From: Haladaptatus paucihalophilus DX253 | GTDB lineage: Archaea; Halobacteriota; Halobacteria; Halobacteriales; Haladaptataceae | NCBI RefSeq assembly: GCF_000376445.1 | Contig: NZ_AQXI01000001.1 | Span: 62,001-126,000 of the forward strand | Direction of reading: 5' to 3' | Length of the DNA: 64,000 nt | Shown here: positions 1 through 8,864 of the stretch, piece after piece | Layout: each line of letters opens with the position of its first letter | Position numbering within the stretch: the stretch's first letter is position 1 | Position numbers and translations under genes: made by a program | Notes under the pieces: generated by a model | The model's database searches: none | What the model saw: only the letters and a program-made list of their open reading frames with translations | What the model was told of the DNA's origin: nothing

Positions 1-139
1 CGGCATCATTACCGGTCTCGACGCGATGTTCGTCAGCTTCGCCGAGGTGGTCAACTGGGCGTACGATAGGGAAGTCGTGCCGCTAGGGAGCACACCCATC
101 GGATCGAGCTCGAGTCAGCAGACACAGCCCGCGGATTGA
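1..139 (+). CDS. C-terminal end of an unidentified protein (5' truncated by window)
   Basis: An open frame runs in from the window edge (first full codon at base 2) and stops at TGA 137-139, giving 45 residues. The visible part has a mixed hydrophobic stretch (MFVSFAEVVNWAY) followed by a polar Ser/Gln tail, consistent with the end of a membrane or membrane-associated protein. There is too little to name a family. A 216-bp spacer separates it from the next gene, so it is probably not part of the transporter operon. Confidence 0.5.
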   Translation, partial: GIITGLDAMFVSFAEVVNWAYDREVVPLGSTPIGSSSSQQTQPAD

Positions 140-310
140 GCGTTCGAGCTCGCTTTTAAGAGAACGGGAAACATCGAAGCGCGATTCTGCGAAGTATGTA
201 TTTTTTAACATTAATCCGATGCTGATACAAGTCAGACATAACTGTTACCGTAGTGGTGGAAATATATGCTCTCCCCTTTCGGCATTTATTATGCGTTCTA
301 TCTGCGCTGA

Positions 311-331
311 AATAATACGTTAACTATTATT
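311..331. promoter_or_regulatory. AT-rich inverted repeat upstream of the transporter operon
   Basis: AATAATA (311-317) and TATTATT (325-331) form a perfect 7-bp inverted repeat around CGTTAAC. It lies 25-45 bp before the ATG at 356, where a haloarchaeal TATA element would be expected. A repressor bound here could block promoter access. A second AT-rich stretch (GGAAATATATGC, about 259-270) could be another promoter. Nothing in the sequence identifies the regulator. Confidence 0.35.
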
Positions 332-355
332 ATGGACTGATTGGTGGGTGTTAGT

Positions 356-1723
356 ATGGCACACGTCAAAGATGGGCTAACTCGTCGAGATGTCGTTAAG
401 GTCGCGGGAGCGGCTGGAACAACTGGTATCGCGGGTCTGACCGGCTGCTTGAGCGACGACGGTGGCAGCGGTGACGGCGGTGGCGGTGGGGGTGATGAGG
501 ATTACCCGGCACTTGGTAACTATCCCGTCGAGGGGGACAAAGTGACGTTCGGATTTAACGTTCCGCAGTCCGGTTCCTATGCTTCGGAGGGGAAGGACGA
601 ACTTCGGGCGTACAAGTTGGCGGTAAAGCATCTGAACAACGGCGGCGGCTGGGTCGATAGCTGGGACGATCTGTCGGGCGACGGCGTTCTCGGCAAACAA
701 GTCGATTACGTGACCGGCGACACCGGGACCGACGCCGACCGAGCCCGTAAGCAAGCTTCACGAATGATAAGCCGTGACAACGTCATGATGATCTCCGGTG
801 GCTCATCGAGCGCGGTGGCCATCGCCGTCCAAGGCCTTTGTCAGAAGGAGAAGGTGATGTTCATGGCCTGTCTAACTCACTCCAACGATACGACAGGAAA
901 GGACTGTGCGCGATACGGCTTTCGTGAAATGTTCAACGCCTACATGACGGGGCAGGCACTCGCACCCGTGGTGACAGAAGAGTACGGGAAGGACCTCAAG
1001 TTCTATCAACTGTACGCCGACTACAGTTGGGGGAAAACCCAGCAGGCATCGATGAAGAAATTCTTCGAGGAGGAGGGGTGGTCGCAAGTCAAAAGCGTTG
1101 CTACGCCACTGGGAACCAAGGATTTCTCCTCGTACCTTTCGGAAGCGTCCAATTCCGGAGCCGACGCCCTGTTCTTGAATCACTACGGACTGGACGGTGC
1201 GAACTCCCTCAAAGGGGCGATTCAAGCGGGGTTGGACCAGGACATGGAAATCGTGATGCCTCTCTACAACCGGCCGATGGCACAAGCCGCGGGCGGCGCG
1301 ATCGATGGCATCTACGGCACCGTCGCGTGGGACTCACAAATCGACAACGAACCCTCGAACTCGTTCACGAAGTTCTTCGGGGAGGAGTACAACGGACGGG
1401 TTCCGTCGGGTCCGGCACAGCTCGCCTACGCCCAAACACTCCAGTACGCGGCGGCGGCGGAGCGAGCCGAGACGTTCTATCCACCGGAGGTCATCAAGCA
1501 GCTCGAAGACTACGAGTACAGCGACCTCGGGATGGAACAGGAGACGATGCGCAAGTGTGATCACCAGGCCCAGCGCGCGGTACCGGTCGTGAAGGGACTG
1601 CCGAAATCGGAGCAGAAGTCGGGGAAGTATTTCGAAATCGTCCAGATCACCTCCCGCGACCAACTCGGTTACGAGTGCGGACAGGGTCCGGCCTCGAAGT
1701 GTGAGCTAGGTTCCTACAAATAA
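356..1723 (+). CDS. ABC transporter substrate-binding lipoprotein, branched-chain amino acid/amide type
   Basis: Periplasmic-binding protein of the LivK/urea-amide class, predicted to sit outside the membrane and deliver ligand to the permeases encoded next. The N-terminus has a Tat motif (LTRRDVVK), a hydrophobic stretch and a lipobox (GLTGC, Cys31), then an Asp/Gly-rich linker typical of haloarchaeal lipoproteins. The body (VTFGFNVPQSGSYASEG, then GGSSSAVAIAV) follows the type I binding-protein fold. I chose ATG 356 over the upstream TTG 341 because it gives the normal short Tat signal; TTG would add five residues. The mature domain has several cysteines, including a pair near the C-terminus (YECGQGPASKC). 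Ligand unknown: amino acids, amides and urea are all possible for this family. Confidence 0.88.
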   Translation: MAHVKDGLTRRDVVKVAGAAGTTGIAGLTGCLSDDGGSGDGGGGGGDEDYPALGNYPVEGDKVTFGFNVPQSGSYASEGKDELRAYKLAVKHLNNGGGWVDSWDDLSGDGVLGKQVDYVTGDTGTDADRARKQASRMISRDNVMMISGGSSSAVAIAVQGLCQKEKVMFMACLTHSNDTTGKDCARYGFREMFNAYMTGQALAPVVTEEYGKDLKFYQLYADYSWGKTQQASMKKFFEEEGWSQVKSVATPLGTKDFSSYLSEASNSGADALFLNHYGLDGANSLKGAIQAGLDQDMEIVMPLYNRPMAQAAGGAIDGIYGTVAWDSQIDNEPSNSFTKFFGEEYNGRVPSGPAQLAYAQTLQYAAAAERAETFYPPEVIKQLEDYEYSDLGMEQETMRKCDHQAQRAVPVVKGLPKSEQKSGKYFEIVQITSRDQLGYECGQGPASKCELGSYK

Positions 1724-1851
1724 TCGATTCGATCACGATGCACACCGACGTTTCCGTTCGGTAGCGCCTGACCACACTGATAGAGAATGACTACCATTGA
1801 TGATACAAACTACAGACACATGATATCTGAACACGGCGGGGAGGGGTAGAC

Positions 1852-2814
1852 GTGAGTATCGTTTCACAACTAGCGACGATCTTACTAAACGGGCTTCAGC
1901 AGGGTGCCATTTACGTGTTGGTCGCCATTGGACTGTCGATAATTCTCGGCACGCTGAAGTTCGTCAACTTCGCTCACGGGGCGTTGTACCTCATCGGGAC
2001 GTATCTCGGGCTCCTCATCACGCTCAACATCACCATCTCCGACGGAAAGTTGGCCGAGTGGGGGTACGGACAGGTGGGCCTCGATTTGGGATTCCTTCCG
2101 GCACTCGTTATCGTCCCGATAATCGTTTTCGGAGTCGGTCTCCTGATGGAACGGTTCATCGCAAGACCGTTCTACGACCGCCCCGACACCGACCAAATCC
2201 TGCTTACCTTCGGCCTTGCCATCGTCGTCCAAGAAGCGTTCAAAATCCTGTTCGGCGGTCAGAGCTACAACTTCGCTCGCCCCGCCCAGACTAGTTTGGG
2301 TTCCATCGAACTCCAGTTGAGCGGGCCGATCGACCTACCGCTGGTGGGAACCATCGGAATCTGGCGTCTCTACGTCATCGCCATCACCGCCGTACTGGTC
2401 GCGCTCGTGTACTTGCTCATCGAGTACACCGACTTCGGCCTCGTCGTGCGCGCGGGGACCCGTGACGCCGAGATGGTTCGCCTCCTCGGCGTGAAAATCA
2501 CCCGTCCATATCTCATGGTGTTCGGGGTCGGTGCGGCACTCGCGGGCATCGCCGGTGTGGTCGGTGGGACGCTCTACGCGGTGAACCCGAACATCGGGAT
2601 GGAAGTGCTCGTCCCGTCTTTCCTCGTCGTCGTCATCGGCGGCGTGGGAAGTATTCGGGGTGCGGTCGTCGGCGGAATTCTCATCGGACTCACCCTTTCG
2701 TCGTTGGTCGCGGTCGCACCGCAATGGTCGCAGGTCGGCATCTACGTGCTCGCCGCCATCATTCTGCTGGCGCGGCCACAAGGTCTGCTCGGTAGCGAGG
2801 AGGTTGCACCATGA
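1852..2814 (+). CDS. livH: Branched-chain amino acid ABC transporter permease (LivH type)
   Basis: Integral membrane subunit of 320 residues with about eight hydrophobic segments, forming half of the translocation channel. The opening (LLNGLQQGAIYVLVAIGLSI), the FAHGALY motif and VVVIGGVGSIRGAVVGG near the end (the EAA-like ATPase contact region) are hallmarks of LivH. The start is GTG 1852 with GGGGAGGGG just upstream as ribosome binding site. The 128-bp gap after the binding-protein gene suggests read-through or a weak internal promoter. The 3' end overlaps livM by 4 bp (ATGA), indicating translational coupling. Confidence 0.93.
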   Translation: MSIVSQLATILLNGLQQGAIYVLVAIGLSIILGTLKFVNFAHGALYLIGTYLGLLITLNITISDGKLAEWGYGQVGLDLGFLPALVIVPIIVFGVGLLMERFIARPFYDRPDTDQILLTFGLAIVVQEAFKILFGGQSYNFARPAQTSLGSIELQLSGPIDLPLVGTIGIWRLYVIAITAVLVALVYLLIEYTDFGLVVRAGTRDAEMVRLLGVKITRPYLMVFGVGAALAGIAGVVGGTLYAVNPNIGMEVLVPSFLVVVIGGVGSIRGAVVGGILIGLTLSSLVAVAPQWSQVGIYVLAAIILLARPQGLLGSEEVAP

Positions 2815-3944
2815 ACGACGAAACGTCCGAGCCGACGACCGAAGATGGCCCCTCGCTGATCGAATCGGACGTCGCTTCGACGCTGGACCGATTCGGCAGC
2901 AGCGAACGCTCCATCGTCGGCCTCACCGTGCTCGCCGTCGCCGTTTTCCCGTGGCTGTTCGTCCGTGCGCCGGTCATCAGCGGCCTCTTTCGGGGCTATC
3001 AGTCGCTGGCATCGCTCATCCTCATCTGGGGAATCTTCGCGCTCGGGTTCAACCTGCTCCTCGGTTACACGGGGCTGCTGTCGTTCGGTCACGCCGCCTT
3101 CTGGGGCGGTGCGGCGTACGCCGCCGGAATCTTCAGCGCCAGCGTAAGCGGCAGTCCGGTGCTCATGGTGCTGTTCGGAACCCTGTTCGCCGTGCTACTG
3201 GCGTGGATACTCGGCTTCGTCTCGCTGCGGCGCGGTGGCATCTACTTCTCCATCCTGACGCTCGCGTTCGGCCAGATGGCCTACTATCTTGCCCTTTCGC
3301 CCCTTCAAGGATTGACGAACGGGGAAAACGGGTTCACCGACGTGGACGTGGGGAACCTCTTCGGATTCCTCGATGCGTTCTCGGCGTTCGAGTCGATTCC
3401 ACTCGGTACGCCGGTCCCACTGCTCGGCGACTGGCTCTACGTGTTCGTCGGGGCCATCACCGTCCTCTGCGTCGCCGCCGTCGTTCGAATCCTCCATTCG
3501 CCGTACGGACTTGTGTTCAAGGCGATTCGGGAGAACGAGCAACGCGCATCGTTCGTCGGATTGAACGTCTGGCGCTACAAGCTGATGGCGTTCATCCTCT
3601 CGGGCGCGTTCGCCGGTGTCGCCGGGAGCCTCTTCGTCGTTCACGGCTCGTACGTTCCCGTCGAATCGCTGTACTGGACGACGAGCGGTGAAATCGTCGT
3701 CATGACCGTCCTCGGCGGGGTCGGGTCGATGGTCGGCCCGATGCTCGGTGCCGGGCTTTATCTCTACGTGGAGAACGTCGTCAGCGGCGACCCCGCGATT
3801 CAACCGTACTGGCACCTCATCCTCGGGCTCATCTTCGTCGCCGTTATCGCTCTCTTCCCCGAGGGAATCTGGGGTATCGTAGGGCGGGTTCGCGAAACGT
3901 TCTCGGCACCGTCAACCGACGCCGAACAGGGAGGTGAGAACTGA
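2811..3944 (+). CDS. livM: Branched-chain amino acid ABC transporter permease (LivM type)
   Basis: Second permease subunit, 377 residues. It has a longer acidic N-terminal cytoplasmic segment (about 40 residues), then about ten hydrophobic segments. NLLLGYTGLLSFGHAAFWG and VMTVLGGVGSMVGPMLGAG are diagnostic LivM motifs. It starts on the ATG that overlaps the livH stop and ends one base into the livG ATG, so the permease and ATPase genes are tightly coupled. The predicted complex is LivH-LivM-LivG-LivF plus the lipoprotein. Confidence 0.93.
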   Translation: MNDETSEPTTEDGPSLIESDVASTLDRFGSSERSIVGLTVLAVAVFPWLFVRAPVISGLFRGYQSLASLILIWGIFALGFNLLLGYTGLLSFGHAAFWGGAAYAAGIFSASVSGSPVLMVLFGTLFAVLLAWILGFVSLRRGGIYFSILTLAFGQMAYYLALSPLQGLTNGENGFTDVDVGNLFGFLDAFSAFESIPLGTPVPLLGDWLYVFVGAITVLCVAAVVRILHSPYGLVFKAIRENEQRASFVGLNVWRYKLMAFILSGAFAGVAGSLFVVHGSYVPVESLYWTTSGEIVVMTVLGGVGSMVGPMLGAGLYLYVENVVSGDPAIQPYWHLILGLIFVAVIALFPEGIWGIVGRVRETFSAPSTDAEQGGEN

Positions 3945-4702
3945 TGTCGCTCTTGGATACCGAGGGTCTCACCAAGGAATTCGGGGGCCTCGTGGCCGTC
4001 GATGACGTTGACCTCGAGATTCACGAAAACGAGAGCGTCAGCGTCATCGGCCCGAACGGAGCGGGAAAGTCCACGCTCATCAACCTCATCACGCGGATGC
4101 TCGACCCGACGGCGGGCGATATTCGATTCAAAGGAGAGTCGATAACCGGACTCGAACCCCACGACGTCGTTCAGTCCGGAATCAGTAAATCGTTCCAAAC
4201 CGCGTCCATCTTCCCCGACCTGACCGTCGAGGAAAACGCTCGTATCGCCGCACTCGCCGCCGAACACGGGGCGTTCAGGTTCAATTTCCTCCGTCACCAG
4301 CGACGGTATTCCGAGGTTGACAAGCTGACCCGCCGAACGCTGGATTCGGTCGGGTTACTCGGTCAACGGGAGGCTCCCGCCGCGGACCTGCCGTACGGGG
4401 ACAAACGCCGCCTCGAAATCGGCATCGCGCTGGCGAGCGAACCCGACCTCCTGTTGATGGACGAACCTACGGCCGGGATGTCGCCCGAGGAGACACACGC
4501 CACCGTGGACCTCATCGAGCGCGTCAAGGAGGAACTCGGCCTCACCATCCTGCTGGTCGAACACGACATGGAGATCGTGTTCAACGTCTCCGACCGTATC
4601 ATCGTGCTGAACCGTGGACGCGTCATCACGCAAGGGACGCCCGACGAGGTACAGGGCCATCCGGAGGTTCAGGAGGCGTATCTCGGAGGCGTCGAGCTAT
4701 GA
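3944..4702 (+). CDS. livG: Branched-chain amino acid ABC transporter ATPase (LivG type)
   Basis: Cytoplasmic ATPase, 252 residues. Walker A is GPNGAGKS (about residues 37-44), Walker B is LLLMDEPTAGMSPEE, and the switch His is in LLVEHDMEIV. The insertion between the Walker motifs (SFQTASIFPDLTVEENA) is typical of LivG. The signature region is divergent (LPYGDKRRLEIGIALAS rather than LSGGQ), which is normal for LivG proteins. It overlaps livM by 1 bp and livF by 4 bp. Confidence 0.94.
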   Translation: MSLLDTEGLTKEFGGLVAVDDVDLEIHENESVSVIGPNGAGKSTLINLITRMLDPTAGDIRFKGESITGLEPHDVVQSGISKSFQTASIFPDLTVEENARIAALAAEHGAFRFNFLRHQRRYSEVDKLTRRTLDSVGLLGQREAPAADLPYGDKRRLEIGIALASEPDLLLMDEPTAGMSPEETHATVDLIERVKEELGLTILLVEHDMEIVFNVSDRIIVLNRGRVITQGTPDEVQGHPEVQEAYLGGVEL

Positions 4703-5445
4703 GTCTGCTCAGCCTCGAAGACGTGAACGCCTACTACGGGGAAAGCCACATCTTGCGGGATGTGACCATGCGAGTCGAGGAAGGCGAGGTGTGTGCACTC
4801 CTCGGGCGTAACGGCGCGGGCAAGACGACGACGCTCCGAAGTATCGCCGGCGCACGTCCGCCGGACGTGCGCGGCGGGGCGGTTCGATTCAGGGACGAGG
4901 ACATCACCACGATGGAACCGGAGGACATCTCCACACGAGGCATCTCGCTCGTTCCCGAAGAACGTCGCGTCTTCCCCAACCTCTCCGTCGAGGAGAACCT
5001 CCACCTCGCGGAGGTCGTTCACAACAAGTCGAACACGGTCGGACGGTCGATACCGCAGGTCGAACACGTCGGCATGACGACGGAGGACGTGTACGACGAG
5101 TTCGAGCGCCTACGGGAACGACAGACCCAGAAAGCCGGAACGCTGTCCGGCGGCGAACAGCAGATGCTCGCCATCGCGCGGGCGCTGAAACAGAACACCG
5201 ACCTGTTGATGTTGGACGAACCGTACGAGGGGTTGGCGCCGCAGATAATCGCCAACGTGGAAGACGCCATTCGACGCATCAGCGAGACAGGAACGACTAT
5301 CCTGCTGGTCGAACAAAACGCGGCGGCCGCTATCAAACTCGCCGACCGATGCTACGTCGTAGACCAAGGGAAGATCGTTTTCGACGGAACCGCGGCCGAA
5401 CTCCGCGGCGACGACGAAACGAGGGAGCGATACCTTGGTGTCTGA
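4699..5445 (+). CDS. livF: Branched-chain amino acid ABC transporter ATPase (LivF type)
   Basis: Second cytoplasmic ATPase, 248 residues. Walker A is GRNGAGKTT, the signature is LSGGEQQMLAIARAL, Walker B is LLMLDEPYEGLAPQI, and the switch region is LLVEQNAAAA, all as expected for LivF. An insertion of about 25 residues (VVHNKSNTVGRSIPQVEHVGM) precedes the signature and is longer than in bacterial LivF. It overlaps the next gene by 8 bp. Confidence 0.94.
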   Translation: MSLLSLEDVNAYYGESHILRDVTMRVEEGEVCALLGRNGAGKTTTLRSIAGARPPDVRGGAVRFRDEDITTMEPEDISTRGISLVPEERRVFPNLSVEENLHLAEVVHNKSNTVGRSIPQVEHVGMTTEDVYDEFERLRERQTQKAGTLSGGEQQMLAIARALKQNTDLLMLDEPYEGLAPQIIANVEDAIRRISETGTTILLVEQNAAAAIKLADRCYVVDQGKIVFDGTAAELRGDDETRERYLGV

Positions 5446-6094
5446 AACCAGTAGTTCGGATGCGCTGTTCGACATCCTCGTCGATGAGGGCGTAGTTATC
5501 GAGAACGGCACCGTCGCGCTGACGGACGACTTTGAGCACCGCTGGTCGATATATTACGACACCTACGCGAGCATCACGCCCGAGGCGTTCGCGGAGAGCA
5601 TCGCCGAGACGTTCCACATCTCACGTGACGAGGCTCTCAATAGCGGCGTAACTCGCGCTGGATTCAGCTACTACCTCGCGCTCCGTGCCCATTTGGACGG
5701 GGAGTACACGGAAGGGGAGCTGGGACTGATGTCCGAAATGGTCGCCGAAGTCGGCCCGTCGTCGCCGGTTCCCGACGGGGTGAACCACCTCTCCGACGAT
5801 ACGTATCGGGACTTCCTGGAAACGCATCCCGCCTGTATCGTCTCGGTCTGGAAACGAGACTGCGAACCGTGCGAGGCCGTCGCCGCCAAACTACCCGAAC
5901 TTCGGGCAGGAATCCCCGACGACGTAGCGTTCGCCGGTATCGACGGAGACGACGTTGTGGCGTTCCGACGCGAATTTGAGGTGACGGAGGCCCCATCGTT
6001 CCTCTGCTTCCGGGACGGTGAGTACCGGGAGACGGTAACGGGAGCCATCGGAACCGACGCGTTGGTAGAGTCGCTTCGGGAAGTGTACGACTGA
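5438..6094 (+). CDS. Thioredoxin-like protein at the end of the transporter operon
   Basis: Cytosolic protein of about 218 residues. The N-terminal ~105 residues are helical and acidic, and match no family I recognise. The C-terminal half is a thioredoxin fold with the active-site motif WKRDCEPCEAV (CxxC at about 142-145), a FAGIDGDD strand and the cis-proline (EAPSFLCF). It has no signal peptide. The start is GTG 5438, or TTG one codon earlier; both lie inside livF, so expression should be coupled to the transporter. The CEPC dithiol suggests a reductase or redox-sensing role, possibly tied to a sulfur-containing substrate, but that is inference from position only. Confidence 0.8.
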   Translation: MSETSSSDALFDILVDEGVVIENGTVALTDDFEHRWSIYYDTYASITPEAFAESIAETFHISRDEALNSGVTRAGFSYYLALRAHLDGEYTEGELGLMSEMVAEVGPSSPVPDGVNHLSDDTYRDFLETHPACIVSVWKRDCEPCEAVAAKLPELRAGIPDDVAFAGIDGDDVVAFRREFEVTEAPSFLCFRDGEYRETVTGAIGTDALVESLREVYD

Positions 6095-6177
6095 GAGGTC
6101 ACTGTTCCGAATGCCGGTCGTCTACGACGCATCCGCTCGACCGTTCACCTGTTTTCGTAACGGCTCGCCCTCGCCGT

Positions 6178-6576
6178 CTACCGCTGACCCTCGCCTGCGA
6201 CGAGTACGGGACGCTTCGCGGTCAGGATGACCGACTGAGCGACGCTGCCGAACAGGGCTTTTCCTGCTGGTGAGCGTTTACGCCCACCAACGCAGATACA
6301 ATTGACGTTACGATCTTCGGCGACATCGAGGATTGTGTCCGCCGGGTTTCCGCTCGCTTCGACGATGTCGGTCTCGATCTTGGCGGCTTCGAGGGCATCC
6401 TTCGCTCGTCGGACGCCCGTTACCTGTGGTGCAGAGGCACCACTCGGATTGTCGGTAAAGGAATGGAGAAGCGTGACCCGTACGTCGGCCTTCGCCTCGG
6501 AGAGGTCGATGATAGCATTCGCCTGCGCCACCGCGCGCGATTCGGTCTCGTCCACCGCAAGTAGGACGTGATACAT
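6178..6576 (-). CDS. Universal stress protein, UspA family
   Basis: A single UspA domain of 132 residues, starting MYHVLLAVDETE as the family does. The C-terminal VGGRKRSPAGKALFGSVAQS corresponds to the nucleotide-binding G-x2-G-x9-G-S/T region, so ATP binding is likely. Such proteins are usually soluble dimers. It is convergent with the thioredoxin-like gene and is followed upstream, on the same strand, by the oxidase-associated membrane genes. Confidence 0.9.
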   Translation of the reverse strand: MYHVLLAVDETESRAVAQANAIIDLSEAKADVRVTLLHSFTDNPSGASAPQVTGVRRAKDALEAAKIETDIVEASGNPADTILDVAEDRNVNCICVGGRKRSPAGKALFGSVAQSVILTAKRPVLVAGEGQR

Positions 6577-6600
6577 GGTAACAAGTCAAAGGCAACCGTC

Positions 6601-6906
6601 TTATCCCTTGGGGTGCGCCTCATCGTATCGCTCGGAGACGAACACGACCAGCGAGAGCAAGATGCCGAGGAACAGGCCGATGGTCACCATTCCGAAGATA
6701 GCGAGGTCAACCGGCGACGGCTGTAACTGGATGATGCCGAACAGTTTGACGGGGCGCATGTCCTTCGGACCGAACGCTCCGAGGAGGACGCCCACGAACC
6801 CCGCGAACGACACGATGAGGACGTACAGGCCGACCACGAGCGAGCGACCGCGAAGTCGAGATGGCACGAGAAACCCTTTCGACAGGGCAAGGATTAGCCT
6901 TTTCAT
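6601..6906 (-). CDS. Small membrane protein next to the terminal oxidase genes (DUF7520-like)
   Basis: 101 residues with a basic N-terminus (MKRLILALSKG) and two clear transmembrane helices (LVVGLYVLIVSFAGFVGVLL and FGMVTIGLFLGILLSLVVFV) around a loop that contains FGPKDMRPVKLFGII. It resembles the small haloarchaeal membrane proteins that accompany heme-copper oxidase genes. A role in oxidase assembly or as an accessory subunit is inferred from position only. Confidence 0.7.
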   Translation of the reverse strand: MKRLILALSKGFLVPSRLRGRSLVVGLYVLIVSFAGFVGVLLGAFGPKDMRPVKLFGIIQLQPSPVDLAIFGMVTIGLFLGILLSLVVFVSERYDEAHPKG

Positions 6907-6927
6907 CCACAGGCGCTAAGTCCGAGT

Positions 6928-7014
6928 ATGTCCGAAAAAGAACTGCTCCTGCTCGTCCTCTCTGGCATCGTCGTTCTGATGTTCGTAATGGGTATCGTGC
7001 TCGCGTCGACGTAG
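6928..7014 (+). CDS. Possible 28-residue single-helix membrane peptide
   Basis: An ATG at 6928 opens 28 codons ending at TAG 7012-7014. The product is MSEKE followed by about 20 hydrophobic residues (LLLLVLSGIVVLMFVMGI) and VLAST, a textbook single transmembrane helix with an acidic/basic head. It lies 21 bp from the divergent start of the DUF7520-like gene and 50 bp past the end of coxA. Very small one-helix subunits are known in ba3-type oxidases, which makes a similar accessory role conceivable. No homology could be checked and the ORF is short enough to be chance. Confidence 0.4.
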   Translation: MSEKELLLLVLSGIVVLMFVMGIVLAST

Positions 7015-7064
7015 CTACTTCGTTTTCTACGACCGAAAAAAGTCGACCGACCGCCGTCAGAAGT

Positions 7065-8831
7065 CTACTCGTCAGAGGGTTCTTCGCCGCCGTCGGTGAG
7101 AGCGGTTTCCTGCTTCTTTGCGAACCAGTCCCACTCCTTCGTGAGCATTCCGTCCTCGCCGAGGTCCCACGGGTCGGCGGGGGCCGGTGGGCCTTCGAGC
7201 CACGACTGGGCGATGTTCCAGACGAAGATGAACTGGCCGATACCGAGGATGAACGCACCGACCGTGGCGACCTGATGCCACGTCGTGAACTGCGGCAGGT
7301 AGGTCGCGTACCGGCGGGGCATGCCGCCGTAGCCGAGGAACAGCATGGCGAAGAACGTCACGTTCGTCCCGATCATCGTCAGCCAGAAGTGTGCGTGGGC
7401 GAGCGACTTCTGGTACATCTTACCGGTGTAAATCGGGAACCAGTAGTAGAAGCCTGCGAAGGCTCCCACGGCGATGGCACCCATCACCATGTAGTGGAAG
7501 TGACCGACGACGTAGTAGGTGTCGTGGAGCACGAGGTCGAGCGGAATCGACCCGAGGAAGACGCCCGTCACGCCTCCGATGATGAAGTTGGAGACGAAGC
7601 CGATACAGAACAGCATCGGCGCGGTCAACCGGAGCCGACCGTTCCACATCGTCGTGATCCAGTTGAACGTCTTGACTGCGCTCGGTATCGCGATTGCCAT
7701 CGTCACCGCCATGAAGCTCGCACGAATGCGCGGGTCGATACCCGTTGCGAACATGTGGTGGGCCCACACACCGAACGAGAGGACGCCGATGGCGAGCGTC
7801 GAGTAGACGACGAACTTGAACCCGAACAGCTTCCGACCCGCGAACTTCGGCAGGATGAGACTGACGAGTCCCATCGGCGGCAGGATGAGGATGTACACCT
7901 CCGGGTGTCCGAAGAACCAGAACAGGTGTTGCCACATGACCGGTCCGCCACCGTTCGCCGCGAAGAACGTGGTTCCGAAGTTACGGTCGAGCAGGAGCAT
8001 GATGAGCGCGCTGCCGAGAAGCGGGAACGCGAACAGGATGAGACCCGACTGTGTGAGGATGGTCCACGAGAAGATGTCGAGGTCCGGCCATCCGACGTCC
8101 TCGCCGCGCTCGCTGAAGATGGTGGCGATGAAGTTGATGGCACCCATGGTGGCGCTGACACCGGAGAGGTGCAGGCCGAGCAGCATCATGTCCGTCGCCG
8201 GACTGACCTGTGCCTGACAGCTCGCGCCCGCCGCTGCGGCGGACGGGCCACAGGACGAGAGCGGCGTGTACATCGTCCAGCTCGTCTGTGCCGGTTCGAT
8301 ACCGGCGAACATGAAGAGCGGGAAGCCGATCCAGATGAGTATCGCCGCGGGCGGTAGCAGCCAGAAGGCGATGGCGTTGATGCGCGGGAACGCCATGTCG
8401 TCCGCTCCGATGAGGAGCGGGATGAAGTAGTTCGAGAACGCCGCCAGGACGGGCGTCCCGAACAGGAACAGCATCGTGATGCCGTGCGTCGTCAGCAGGC
8501 TGTTGTACAGGTTCGCGTTGAATAGGTCCGCGTTCGGCGTCAACAGTTCCGTCCGCATGAGGAGCACCGCGATGCCACCCCACGCGAAGGAGATGAGGCC
8601 GAAGGTCCCGTACAGGATGCCGATGTCCTTGTGGTCTACCGTCGTAAACCAACGAATGATTCCGGCAGGCTTCTCGTTATGCGCCTGCCCGGTCGATTCT
8701 GCGTACCCGTAGCCCCCGCTGCTGAGAGGTGTATAAGACCGCCAGTCCTCGATCCGTGCGAGGAACGAAGCGACCGCCAGCAAAAACACTCCCATGACTA
8801 CGGTGAGAGCTATCTGCCCAGTAGCTGCCAT
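7065..8831 (-). CDS. coxA: Heme-copper terminal oxidase subunit I
   Basis: Catalytic subunit of a type A cytochrome c/quinol-type oxidase, 588 residues with about 12 transmembrane helices. It reduces O2 to water and pumps protons across the cell membrane. The low-spin heme ligand is in LLTTHGITM (His116). CuB is bound by His309 of GHPEVY, whose Tyr313 would form the cross-link, and by His358-359 (WAHHMF). HFHYM (His444, His446) holds the heme ligands. An extra N-terminal segment (residues 1-50) and a loop with two cysteines (CGPSAAAAGASC, 194-205) are noticeable. No subunit II or III gene is in this window. Confidence 0.96.
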   Translation of the reverse strand: MAATGQIALTVVMGVFLLAVASFLARIEDWRSYTPLSSGGYGYAESTGQAHNEKPAGIIRWFTTVDHKDIGILYGTFGLISFAWGGIAVLLMRTELLTPNADLFNANLYNSLLTTHGITMLFLFGTPVLAAFSNYFIPLLIGADDMAFPRINAIAFWLLPPAAILIWIGFPLFMFAGIEPAQTSWTMYTPLSSCGPSAAAAGASCQAQVSPATDMMLLGLHLSGVSATMGAINFIATIFSERGEDVGWPDLDIFSWTILTQSGLILFAFPLLGSALIMLLLDRNFGTTFFAANGGGPVMWQHLFWFFGHPEVYILILPPMGLVSLILPKFAGRKLFGFKFVVYSTLAIGVLSFGVWAHHMFATGIDPRIRASFMAVTMAIAIPSAVKTFNWITTMWNGRLRLTAPMLFCIGFVSNFIIGGVTGVFLGSIPLDLVLHDTYYVVGHFHYMVMGAIAVGAFAGFYYWFPIYTGKMYQKSLAHAHFWLTMIGTNVTFFAMLFLGYGGMPRRYATYLPQFTTWHQVATVGAFILGIGQFIFVWNIAQSWLEGPPAPADPWDLGEDGMLTKEWDWFAKKQETALTDGGEEPSDE

Positions 8832-8864
8832 AGAGGAGCGTGTGAACTACAAGGTAAAGAAAGG

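Noticed and set aside
6861-8357. 498-codon open frame on the plus strand
   Set aside because: It is antisense to coxA, rich in Arg/His/Asp with no domain, and mirrors GC-rich codon structure, so it is a shadow.
6928-8831. Complete oxidase operon with subunit II
   Set aside because: No CuA-type subunit II or subunit III gene is found anywhere in the window, so only subunit I and small membrane proteins were called.
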